From: Mesorhizobium japonicum MAFF 303099
GTDB taxonomy: Bacteria; Pseudomonadota; Alphaproteobacteria; Rhizobiales; Rhizobiaceae
Length of the DNA: 64,000 bases
Reading direction: 5' to 3'
Assembly (NCBI RefSeq): GCF_000009625.1
Contig: NC_002678.2
Span: 682,001 to 746,000, forward strand
Shown: piece after piece, positions 1 through 7,255 of the stretch
How the letters are laid out: every line of letters starts with the position of its first letter
How positions within the stretch are numbered: the stretch's first letter is position 1
Program-made: the position numbers and the translations under genes
The notes under the pieces: model-generated
Seen by the model: the letters and a program-made list of their open reading frames with translations, nothing else
What the model was told of the DNA's origin: nothing
Databases searched by the model: none

Positions 1-128
1 TTCAGGAATTCGGTGCGCGGCGGGCTGGTGATGACTTCGACCATCTTGAGGGTCGAATCGGCCAGCGCGCTCCCGGCGGAAATCGCCAGCCCCGCAACGG
101 TGGCAAGCATGACGGTCAGTTTTTTCAT
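1..128 (-). CDS. ABC transporter substrate-binding protein, N-terminal part (runs off the window)
   Basis: Only the first 42 codons are in the window. The protein begins MKKLTVMLATVAGLAISAGS and continues to an ALA-D cleavage site, a classical Sec signal peptide. The start of the mature chain (STLKMVEVITSPPRTEF) resembles periplasmic family 1 solute-binding proteins. The start ATG is at 128 with a GGGAGT ribosome-binding site about 8 nt upstream. It follows the PLP lyase and GntR genes on the same strand with a 29-bp gap, so it is probably the first transporter gene of that operon. The substrate cannot be told from this fragment. Confidence 0.72.
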   Translation of the reverse strand, partial: MKKLTVMLATVAGLAISAGSALADSTLKMVEVITSPPRTEFL

Positions 129-157
129 GTTCAAGACTCCCATTTTGAACCCGCTTG

Positions 158-1345
158 TTATTTTCTGGCTTTTTCGAAGGCCTGGGCGACGTCGGCCCAG
201 AGGTCTTCGACACTTTCCAATCCGACATTGAAGCGGATGGTTCGGGGGCTGACGCCGAAGCGCGCCATCGAATTCAGTCCCGGCGTCTGCTCCAGCGACG
301 CCTTGGCCGGCACGACCAGGCTTTCATGCCCGCCCCAGCTGACGCCGATGCGGAAATACTTCAGCGCGTCGACGAAGACCGGGATGTCGATATCGTCCGT
401 CACCTCGAAGGAGAACAGACCGGCATAGCCGGCCAGCGTCGCCTTGCCGGGATGGTTCGAATAGGCTGGATGGTTGACGCGCTCGACATGGGCATGCGCC
501 TTGAGCCGCTCGGCGAGGGTTAGCCCGCTCTTCATGTGGTGCGGCAGCCGCAGCGGCAGCGTGCGCAGGCCGCGCAGCAGCAGCCAGGCCTCGAATGGCG
601 ACAGCTTGCCGCCGAGATAGGAATAGGTCTGCTCGTTGATGTGCTTGATGTGGGCGGCGGAGCCCGCCACCACGCCGGCGACCGTGTCGCTGTGGCCGCC
701 GAGATATTTCGATGCCGAATGCAGCACCAGGTCGACCCCGTGCGAGATCGGCTTCTGGAACACCGGCGTCGCCCAGGAATTGTCGATCGTGGTGACGATG
801 CCCTGCTCTTTCGCCAGCCGGGTCAAATGCGCAATGTCCTGGAGCTCGAACATCATCGAGGTCGGGCTTTCCAGGTAGAGCAGCTTGGCGCCGGGAAGTG
901 CCGCTGCCACCGCGTCCGGATCGGAGCCGTCGACATAGTCGACCTTGATGTTGAGCCGCGGCAGAAGCCGTTCGAACAAGCGGTAGGCATCGCCATAGCA
1001 ATTGCGCACGGCGACAATGCGCTCGCCCGCGCCAACGAAGGCAAGCACGGTGGCGCTGATCGCCGCCATGCCGCTGGAAAAGCCGCGCGCGGCCTCGGCG
1101 CCCTCGAGCGCGGCCACGCGCGCCTCGAACTCCATCACCGTCGGATTGTCGCCGCGCGAATAGATCGGCTGCTTTCGTTTGCCGGCAAATGTGTCGGCCA
1201 TTTCGGCATAGTTGGCGAAGGTGAACAGCGAGGTCTGGTAGATCGGCGGCACCACCGCGCCACCCGGGAACGGCTCGTCATGCGCCAAAAGCGTCGCCGC
1301 CTCGGCAAGATAATCGTGATCGAAACCGCTCGGATGCTCGTTCAT
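158..1345 (-). CDS. metC: Cys/Met metabolism PLP-dependent enzyme (cystathionine beta-lyase type)
   Basis: A 395-residue fold-type I PLP enzyme of the cystathionine gamma-synthase/beta-lyase family, of full family length. Visible motifs: the Tyr-Ser-Arg phosphate-contact segment near residue 62 (IYSRGDNPT), the PLP-ring Asp188 in TIDNSW, and the Schiff-base Lys213 in SASKYLGGHSD. These support C-S lyase chemistry on cystathionine or cysteine-like substrates in the cytoplasm. The ATG at 1345 overlaps the TGA of the upstream GntR gene (ATGA), so the two are translationally coupled, and a transporter binding protein follows. That context fits catabolism of an imported sulfur amino acid or conjugate rather than housekeeping methionine synthesis. 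The family is clear; the exact substrate, and hence the symbol, is an inference. Confidence 0.85.
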   Translation of the reverse strand: MNEHPSGFDHDYLAEAATLLAHDEPFPGGAVVPPIYQTSLFTFANYAEMADTFAGKRKQPIYSRGDNPTVMEFEARVAALEGAEAARGFSSGMAAISATVLAFVGAGERIVAVRNCYGDAYRLFERLLPRLNIKVDYVDGSDPDAVAAALPGAKLLYLESPTSMMFELQDIAHLTRLAKEQGIVTTIDNSWATPVFQKPISHGVDLVLHSASKYLGGHSDTVAGVVAGSAAHIKHINEQTYSYLGGKLSPFEAWLLLRGLRTLPLRLPHHMKSGLTLAERLKAHAHVERVNHPAYSNHPGKATLAGYAGLFSFEVTDDIDIPVFVDALKYFRIGVSWGGHESLVVPAKASLEQTPGLNSMARFGVSPRTIRFNVGLESVEDLWADVAQAFEKARK

Positions 1346-2124
1346 GTCTGGCTCGAAAGTTTGAGTTTGGCCGCACCGCGCTTGAGATCGTCCTCGACGG
1401 TGGCGATCAGCTTGAGCGCCTCGGCGCGGGCGCCTTGCGGGTCGCGTGCGGCAATGCATTCGTAGATGGTGCGGTGATAGGGAAAGCTGGCGTGGCCGAA
1501 ATCACGCACGCCGAGCGGATGCTCCCAGAAGCGATGGAACAGTTCGTGCATGGCTGCGATGATCTGCTCGAACAGCGGATTGCCGGAGACCCGGTAGATC
1601 GCCTGGTGGAACTCCCAGTCCTCTTCCGACGACATGCCGTCGCGGGTGCGGAAGGCCTGCTCCATGATGTCGAGCTTGCGCTTGATCTCGGCAATGTCCG
1701 CCGGGCTGGCGCGTTCGGCGCAAAGGGCCGCCGCCTCCGCTTCCAGCGCGCGGCGAATTTCAAGCGTATGCATCAGGCTGGTGAAGTCGTTGCCGCCTGC
1801 AAGCGTCAGCGGCATATGCAGCATGTCGGGCGAGACAGCCGCCTTGAGATAGGTGCCGCTGCCTTGCCGGCGCTCGACCAGGCCAAGCCCCTCCCACCGC
1901 GTCAGCGCCTCGCGCACTGTGTTGCGGCTGACTTTCAGCCGCTCGGCCAGGATGCGTTCGGTCGGAAGCCGATTGCCGGGCTGCAGGGCCTCGGCGCGAA
2001 CAAAGCCCACCAACGCCTTCAGCACGGCGTCATCGCGCGCCGTCGTCTGAATGGGTGGCAGGCTGTTCTGGTCCACAAATCCTCCCGAATTCAAGTGGTC
2101 CAATGGTCCAACCAATTTCTGCAT
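1342..2124 (-). CDS. GntR/FadR-family transcriptional regulator
   Basis: A 260-residue regulator. The N-terminal winged helix-turn-helix spans about residues 33-95 (RLPTERILAERLKVSRNTVREAL, then RRQGSGTYL). The C-terminal all-helical FCD ligand domain has the expected acidic/His metal site residues (EFHQAIY and, further on, PYHRTIYECIAARD). It heads the operon with the PLP lyase and the transporter, so it very likely senses the imported substrate and represses its own operon. Two starts are plausible: ATG at 2124 with AGGAGG 8 nt upstream, or GTG at 2076 with GGGAGG 4 nt upstream. With the GTG start, the FadR-type operator at 2104-2114 would lie in the leader instead of in codons 4-7. Confidence 0.88.
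   Translation of the reverse strand: MQKLVGPLDHLNSGGFVDQNSLPPIQTTARDDAVLKALVGFVRAEALQPGNRLPTERILAERLKVSRNTVREALTRWEGLGLVERRQGSGTYLKAAVSPDMLHMPLTLAGGNDFTSLMHTLEIRRALEAEAAALCAERASPADIAEIKRKLDIMEQAFRTRDGMSSEEDWEFHQAIYRVSGNPLFEQIIAAMHELFHRFWEHPLGVRDFGHASFPYHRTIYECIAARDPQGARAEALKLIATVEDDLKRGAAKLKLSSQT
2096..2114. promoter_or_regulatory. FadR-type operator at the GntR gene start
   Basis: TGGTCCAACCA at 2104-2114 is an exact match to the TGGT-N3-ACCA palindrome bound by FadR-subfamily GntR proteins. It is preceded by a tandem 8-bp copy (TGGTCCAA at 2096-2103 and 2104-2111). A TTGACA hexamer lies upstream on the minus strand (2138-2143). The regulator encoded here belongs to this subfamily, so autoregulation is the simple reading. 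Binding itself is inferred. Confidence 0.6.
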
Positions 2125-2235
2125 AGATAAAACCTCCTGTCAACCGATTGTCAGGAGAGCAGTCGGCTTTTGCCTTGTCGCAAGCTGCCACGCGATGCGT
2201 TTGAGGACATCGCGTGGTCCGCCTCGATCTATCGG

Positions 2236-3705
2236 CTAAGTGGCGGGCGGCCCGAACCAGGTGGTCAGCGCCTCAGCCAGCCCGTGTTGGGTTCCGATCC
2301 CGACCCAGGCCACATAGCCATCGGGCCGGATCAGCACGGCAGCGGCCGGGGCGACCGTCCCGAGGACCGGCAGCTCCCATGTGCCATTATATCCTGCCTC
2401 GATCTGCCGGACCCGATTCGCCCAGGGCGCAATGTCCAGTCCGCCTGGTTCACCGAGGTTGAGAAGCACCGGCCGGGCGTCATGCAGCAGGCTGAAGACC
2501 CGCACTGGACCGCTGGCCGTGGCCAGGTCGAGGTCGGGCATCCGCCGCCCAAGCAGTGGATGTCCCGCGCCGAGATCGTAATGGATGCCCAGACCGGACA
2601 TCTCCGCGGCGATCCGTTTGCGCGGTTCATCCATGCCAAGCAGCTCGGTAAGGGTGTCGTTCAATGCCTTGGTGCTGGCATCGATACGACGAAGGGCAAC
2701 CTGTGCCTTCGCGTTGCGCAGCACGCGCGCGGCGATCGGATGACGCTCGGCGTGATAGCTGTCGAGAAGGCTTTCCGGTGATATCAGCTTGACCACCTGG
2801 GCCAGCTTCCACCCCAGATTGACCGCGTCCTGGACGCCGATATTAAGCCCCTGCCCGCCCATCGGCGGATGGATGTGCGCGGCGTCGCCGGCCAGGAGGA
2901 CGCGTCTGTCGCGGTAGGCGGCGGCCTGGCGTGTCATGTCGGTGAAGCGGGAAATCCAGGTTGGACTGTGGACCCCGTAATCGGTGCCATAGACAGCGAC
3001 AAGTGCTTCACGCAGATCGGCCAGCGTCGGTTCGCCGCCAATGGTCAATTGCCTCTCGGTAAGCACGACACCCACCCGGCCGTTTTCCTCGATCTTGCCT
3101 ATCGCATGAATCCCGTAGGCATCGCTGCGAAAGCCCAATGCCGGCTCCCCAGACATCTCGACCTCGGCGATCATCCAACTCATCGTCGGATCCCATCCGG
3201 GGAACTCAATGCCCGCCGCCTTGCGGATCGTGCTGCGCCCTCCATCGCAGCCGATGAGGTATTGCGCCCGCAGCCGTTGGCCTCCGGACAGATCCAGGTC
3301 GACACCATCATCATCCTGCGCGAAGCCGGTGACGTCCTGTCCGCGATAGATCGGCACCCCCAACTCGTCGATCCAGTCGACCAATATCCGCTCGATGTGG
3401 TTTTGTCGCAGCGCCAGCAGATAGTTGTGCCGGCTGGGAAAGTCGCTGATATCCAACCGGATCATGTGGAAACCGACGGTCGGGAAGCTCTGCCCCTGCG
3501 AGAGAAACCGGTCGGCAATTCCGCGCTGATCGAGAATTTCGATGGTACGTGCGTGCAGGCCACCCGCGCGCAACCCGATCAGCTGCTGGTCCGGGCGCCG
3601 CTCGACAATGGCAACGTCGATGCCCGCCAAAGCGAGTTCCCCCGCCAGCATCAATCCTGTCGGACCGCCCCCGGCGATCACCACCGCATGCTCTGAAATC
3701 GTCAA
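2236..3705 (-). CDS. FAD-dependent aromatic-ring monooxygenase (PheA/TfdB type)
   Basis: A flavoprotein monooxygenase of about 489 residues. The N-terminal Rossmann motif is VVIAGGGPTGLMLAGELALA, followed by the ERR end of the dinucleotide fold. The second FAD motif is LLAGDAAHIHPPMGGQGLN. The C-terminal third (PLLGRRMPDLDL onward) matches the thioredoxin-like tail of phenol-hydroxylase-type enzymes. It should hydroxylate an aromatic or polyketide-like substrate with NAD(P)H and O2; the substrate is unknown. I place the start at TTG 3705, which has GGGAG 8 nt upstream and begins just before the Rossmann strand. An in-frame ATG at 3786 has no ribosome-binding site and would add 27 Arg/Lys-rich residues. 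It is separated from the GntR operon by about 110 bp. Confidence 0.85.
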   Translation of the reverse strand: MTISEHAVVIAGGGPTGLMLAGELALAGIDVAIVERRPDQQLIGLRAGGLHARTIEILDQRGIADRFLSQGQSFPTVGFHMIRLDISDFPSRHNYLLALRQNHIERILVDWIDELGVPIYRGQDVTGFAQDDDGVDLDLSGGQRLRAQYLIGCDGGRSTIRKAAGIEFPGWDPTMSWMIAEVEMSGEPALGFRSDAYGIHAIGKIEENGRVGVVLTERQLTIGGEPTLADLREALVAVYGTDYGVHSPTWISRFTDMTRQAAAYRDRRVLLAGDAAHIHPPMGGQGLNIGVQDAVNLGWKLAQVVKLISPESLLDSYHAERHPIAARVLRNAKAQVALRRIDASTKALNDTLTELLGMDEPRKRIAAEMSGLGIHYDLGAGHPLLGRRMPDLDLATASGPVRVFSLLHDARPVLLNLGEPGGLDIAPWANRVRQIEAGYNGTWELPVLGTVAPAAAVLIRPDGYVAWVGIGTQHGLAEALTTWFGPPAT

Positions 3706-4215
3706 TCGCCACTCCCGTTTTCGCGCCTGATTTGCGTGGGTTTTACGGGAGGAGCCGGGTCTTGCCGCAAGCCCCTTGTACGCCATATGTATGAAATGGA
3801 AGGGGTGCTCTCCGGCGCGGATCGCTTCGGCCGGCCAACGGCGGTGGATCGAAGACCGGAGCCCGGATTGCTTGCAGGCAAAAAATCAGAGTCCTTCGTG
3901 CCTTGGCACGAAGTTCTGATGTTCTGTTTGAAAGAAGGGGGCCGGTCGGCGTTTGGCAGCGGTACGAGGAGGCCACTATGTGCCAGCGCCGGCCGGCCGA
4001 CCCCACGGACCCAGGAGATGCGGCGGACCTGAGCATCATGGGGTATTTCTAGGGATCGAGCCGGCTATCTACCCTCGCGCCGGCTTCGTCTTGGCCTGCA
4101 CATTTGCTCAGGAGCTTATGAAAATCAACAGTTTCTTAACCAAGGCTCGCGAATCGCTTGGATTAAGGTAAATAGCTAACCTTGTTGGATTGACCGTGGA
4201 ATCGGTCGCGGACGC
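3706..4215. other. Non-coding or weakly coding 510-bp gap between the monooxygenase and pleD
   Basis: No convincing conserved gene is visible. Two very short plus-strand ORFs with recognisable ribosome-binding sites occur here. One is ATG 3978 to TAG 4052 (24 codons, AGGAGG 5 nt upstream). The other is ATG 4118 to TAA 4171 (17 codons, AGGAG-like site). The gap should also hold the promoter of the monooxygenase. The last 80 bp before pleD are more AT-rich and include a TTAACC half-site. Confidence 0.4.
3978..4052 (+). CDS. Candidate 24-residue small ORF
   Basis: It reads MCQRRPADPTDPGDAADLSI then MGYF and stops at TAG 4050-4052. Its main support is a perfect AGGAGG at 3967-3972, 5 nt before the ATG. 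I recognise no family. It could be a chance ORF in a 510-bp intergenic gap. Confidence 0.2.
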   Translation: MCQRRPADPTDPGDAADLSIMGYF

Positions 4216-5589
4216 TTACGCTGCCTTGGCTACGACGCGGTTGCGGCCGCCGCTCTTGGCTTCGTAGAGCGCGAGATCGGCGCGCTTCATCAGCGCCGCC
4301 ACCGTATCAACGCCCTTCAGCACCGACGACACCCCGACGCTGACGGTGACCTCGATTGTCTTGCCGTCGGCGCCGATGGCGAAAGGCTTTTGAGCGATTT
4401 CGGCGCGGATGCGTTCGGCCACTTTCTCGGCCACGGCACCGTCGGTGTCCGGCATGACCACGACGAACTCCTCGCCGCCGAACCGGCAGGCAAGGTCGAT
4501 ACCCCTGACATTCTTGCGCAGCCGCCGCGCGAATTCCCGTAGCACCTCGTCGCCGCCATCATGGCCATGCGCGTCATTGATCGACTTGAAGCGGTCGAGA
4601 TCGGTGATCATTACTGACAATGGCCGGCGCCGCGCCACGGCGCGATCGAACAGCGTCTGCAAATGGCTGTCGAGATAGCGGCGGTTGTGCAGCCCGGTCA
4701 GGCCGTCGGTCACCGCCATCTCGATGGTCTGGGTGACACTGGCGCGCAATTGGTCGTTGTAGCGCTTGCGGCGCACCTGGGTGCGCAGCCGCGCGGTCAG
4801 CTCCTGCTGGTCGATCGGCCGCATCAGATAGTCGTTGATGCCGAGTTCGAGGCCGCGGATGATGCGCTCCTCCTCGCCCTCCTCCGCCAAAAGGATGATC
4901 GGCACGAAACGGGTCCGGTCGAGCGAGCGCAATTGCGAGCAGAGCCGCAGCGGATCGAAATCGGCGAAGGCCGTCGAGATCATCACGCATTCATAGGACG
5001 TCTCGGCGGCCTGGAAGAACCCGGCATGCGGGTCGCCGATAACATCGAGGTCGGCGCGGTCGCGCAGCATTTTCTGGATGCGCTCGACAGACGATTTGCG
5101 CTCGTCGATCAACAGCACTTTCGGCGTCGTGTCCTCGGACGCGAAATTGCGGCTGAGCAGCTCTTCGATGCCGATGTTGCGCGTCGTCGAGGCGCGCAGC
5201 CTGAGTTCGTCGGTGAGAGACTTCAACCGGACCAGGCTCTTGACGCGCGTCATCAGCTGCAGGTCGTTGACCGGCTTGGTCAGGAAATCGTCGGCGCCGG
5301 CCTCGAGCCCGCGCACGCGGTCGGAAACCTGGTCGAGCGCGGTGATCATCACCACCGGAATGTGCGATGTCGCCGGGTCGCTCTTCAGCCTGCGGCAGAC
5401 CTCGAACCCGTCCATGTCGGGCATCATCACGTCGAGCAGCACGACATCGACCTTGCCGTTTTCGCAGGTCTCGATGGCGTCGGGTCCATTGGTGGCGGTC
5501 AGCACCTCGAAATATTCGGCCAGCAGCCGGACCTCCAGCAGCCTCACATTGGCAGGGATGTCGTCGACGACGAGGATCCGCGCGGTCAT
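4216..5589 (-). CDS. pleD: Response regulator diguanylate cyclase PleD
   Basis: 457 residues with REC-REC-GGDEF architecture, as in Caulobacter PleD (about 454 aa). The first receiver has the acidic pair VVDD at 9-10, phospho-acceptor Asp53 (LLDVMMPDMDG) and a Lys in FLTKP. The second receiver lacks a normal phosphorylation pocket and is the dimer adaptor. The cyclase active site is CRFGGEEF, near residue 370. It is preceded by RGID, an intact RxxD inhibitory site, so product feedback by c-di-GMP is expected. It synthesises c-di-GMP after phosphorylation and drives polar cell-cycle development. It lies 33 bp downstream of divK on the same strand, the conserved rhizobial operon. Confidence 0.96.
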   Translation of the reverse strand: MTARILVVDDIPANVRLLEVRLLAEYFEVLTATNGPDAIETCENGKVDVVLLDVMMPDMDGFEVCRRLKSDPATSHIPVVMITALDQVSDRVRGLEAGADDFLTKPVNDLQLMTRVKSLVRLKSLTDELRLRASTTRNIGIEELLSRNFASEDTTPKVLLIDERKSSVERIQKMLRDRADLDVIGDPHAGFFQAAETSYECVMISTAFADFDPLRLCSQLRSLDRTRFVPIILLAEEGEEERIIRGLELGINDYLMRPIDQQELTARLRTQVRRKRYNDQLRASVTQTIEMAVTDGLTGLHNRRYLDSHLQTLFDRAVARRRPLSVMITDLDRFKSINDAHGHDGGDEVLREFARRLRKNVRGIDLACRFGGEEFVVVMPDTDGAVAEKVAERIRAEIAQKPFAIGADGKTIEVTVSVGVSSVLKGVDTVAALMKRADLALYEAKSGGRNRVVAKAA

Positions 5590-5622
5590 TTCACAAGGCT
5601 CCGGCTCGGCTGGAAAGGGACA

Positions 5623-5994
5623 TCAGGCATCGCCCAGGTAGGATTTGATGGTTTCGATGAAACGCGGCACCGAGATCGGCTTCGAAATATAGGCCTCGCA
5701 GCCGCCCTGGCGGATGCGCTCCTCGTCGCCTTTCATGGCGAAGGCGGTCACCGCGATGACCGGAATGACGTGCAGATCGTCATCTTCCTTCAGCCATTTG
5801 GTCACTTCCAGCCCCGACACTTCGGGCAGCTGGATGTCCATCAGGATGAGATCCGGCCGGTGTTTACGTGCCAGGTCGAGCGCCTCCAGACCATTGCGGG
5901 TGCGCACCGTCTCGTAACCGCTCGCTTCGATGAGGTCCCGAAAGAGCTTCATGTTGAGCTCATTGTCCTCGACGATCATGACCTTCTTAGGCAT
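5623..5994 (-). CDS. divK: Single-domain response regulator DivK
   Basis: 123 residues consisting of one receiver domain only: acidic pair ED at 9-10, phospho-acceptor Asp53 in [10 protein letters not shown], Thr in [10 protein letters not shown] and Lys in YISKPISV. DivK shuttles between the PleC and DivJ kinases and controls the CckA-CtrA pathway in alphaproteobacteria. I start at the ATG at 5994, which gives [13 protein letters not shown] second in-frame ATG two codons upstream (6000) is also possible. The gene precedes pleD in the same transcription unit. No CtrA-type TTAA-N7-TTAA box was found in the 246-bp upstream gap. Confidence 0.95.
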   Translation of the reverse strand: MPKKVMIVEDNELNMKLFRDLIEASGYETVRTRNGLEALDLARKHRPDLILMDIQLPEVSGLEVTKWLKEDDDLHVIPVIAVTAFAMKGDEERIRQGGCEAYISKPISVPRFIETIKSYLGDA

Positions 5995-6240
5995 CGACAT
6001 CCCGTCCCGGCCGTCCTTCCGCTCGAAGGTGGCCGTTATGCGCTCCTGGTTGAACGCACCAAACCCTGCTCCACTATACGGCAATATGATTGACGAAACG
6101 GAAACCGCCGGCTGCAAAGCAGCGTGAATTCCACCTCGCCTCCCTGCGCGTCCAAACGGCGCGTGGCGCTGTAAAGGCTTGCCGCAAGCAATTCTTGCCA
6201 TTACTGCGGAAGAGACTCATTCCACATACCGAAGGTAGTG

Positions 6241-6540
6241 ATGGCAAACGCGGCGTCAATGCGCGAAGAGGCGGAAACCATTGCCGTGAAGGCGCTGGGC
6301 TTCGTCGCCTCCGATCCGGAGCTGTTGCCGCGCTTTCTGGCGATCACCGGCATAGAGGCGCATTCGATCCGCAAGGCCGCCGGCGAGCCGGGCTTTTTGG
6401 CCGGCGTGCTGCAGTTCATCCTTGCCCATGAGCCGACCCTGATGCGCTTTGCCGAGGAAACCGGCACGCCGCCGGCCGCCGTCGGCAAGGCATTGCGCGC
6501 ACTGCCGCTCGGCGACGACAACCACGAGCGTTCCATATGA
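6241..6540 (+). CDS. DUF3572 family protein
   Basis: A small, mostly helical soluble protein of 99 residues (ETIAVKALGFVASDPELLPRFL...) matching the DUF3572 family, which is common in Rhizobiales and has no known function. The ATG at 6241 has AAGG 6 nt upstream; a GTG one codon earlier is equally in frame. Its TGA overlaps the ATG of the next gene by 4 nt (ATGA), so it is translated together with the HAD-like protein. Confidence 0.8.
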   Translation: MANAASMREEAETIAVKALGFVASDPELLPRFLAITGIEAHSIRKAAGEPGFLAGVLQFILAHEPTLMRFAEETGTPPAAVGKALRALPLGDDNHERSI

Positions 6541-7190
6541 GCGACGACCCGGAGACCGCGCGCCAGATCGAGGAACTGGCCGCCGATGGCCGGCCGCTGC
6601 TGGTGCTCGACGTCGACGATGTCGTGCTCGAATTCATTCGCCCTTTCCCGCATTTCCTCAAGTCGCGGGGCTATGGCCTGACACTGGCCTCGTTCCGGTT
6701 GACCGGCAACATTGCCGAAACGGCCAGCGGCCGCCTGATCGAACAGCTGGAAGTCACGGCACTTCTGGGCGATTTCTTCGACGCGCAGGCCGAATGGCAG
6801 GGCATAACCGACGGTGCCGCGGAAACCCTGGCAAGACTTGGTGGCCGCGCGGAAATCATATTGCTGACAGCCATGCCGCACCGGCATCGCGCCGTGCGCC
6901 GCGCGCATCTCGATGCCTTGGGTCTGAACTATCCGCTGCTGACCACCGAAATGGCCAAGGGGCCGGCAGTGGCCAGGCTACGCGGCAAGAGCGGCCGGCC
7001 CGTCGTCTTCGTCGACGATCAGCCGCACAATCTGGCATCGGTGCGGGAATCGGTCGCCGACGCCAATCTTTTCCACCTGATGGCCGACAATTCGCTGCGC
7101 GCCTTCCTGCCGCCGGTCCCGGACGATGTCATCGTTGTCCAGGACTGGCACGAAGCCGGGCCGAAGATCGTCGGAGCGCTGGGACTCTAA
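6537..7190 (+). CDS. HAD-superfamily hydrolase-like protein
   Basis: 217 residues. HAD-like motifs can be followed: motif I LLVLDVDDVVLEF (Asp nucleophile and Asp+2), motif II LLTAMPH (Thr), a Lys in TTEMAKGP and motif IV VVFVDDQPHNLASV. This predicts a Mg2+-dependent phosphatase-type fold. The substrate is unknown. It is coupled by a 4-nt overlap to the DUF3572 gene. It ends in front of a strong hairpin (7200-7240) that separates it from the convergent gene. Confidence 0.72.
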   Translation: MSDDPETARQIEELAADGRPLLVLDVDDVVLEFIRPFPHFLKSRGYGLTLASFRLTGNIAETASGRLIEQLEVTALLGDFFDAQAEWQGITDGAAETLARLGGRAEIILLTAMPHRHRAVRRAHLDALGLNYPLLTTEMAKGPAVARLRGKSGRPVVFVDDQPHNLASVRESVADANLFHLMADNSLRAFLPPVPDDVIVVQDWHEAGPKIVGALGL

Positions 7191-7199
7191 ACGTTAGAC

Positions 7200-7240
7200 G
7201 CAATTCAGGGAAAATCGCCATGCGCTTTTCCCTGAATTGC
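7200..7240. terminator. Perfect 15-bp hairpin between convergent genes
   Basis: GCAATTCAGGGAAAA at 7200-7214 pairs exactly with TTTTCCCTGAATTGC at 7226-7240, leaving an 11-nt loop. It lies in the 65-bp gap between two 3' ends, so it can act as a bidirectional terminator. Its arms resemble those of the repeat at 59291-59357 (GCAATTC...GAATTGC), so it probably also belongs to a dispersed palindrome family. Confidence 0.65.
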
Positions 7241-7255
7241 TGGAAAGCCGAACCC

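Noticed and set aside
4663..6093. Plus-strand open frame of 476 codons opposite pleD-divK
   Set aside because: The minus strand encodes unmistakable receiver and GGDEF domains; the plus frame is a shadow.
5995..6240. CtrA-type TTAA-N7-TTAA box upstream of divK
   Set aside because: No full or half site found in the gap.
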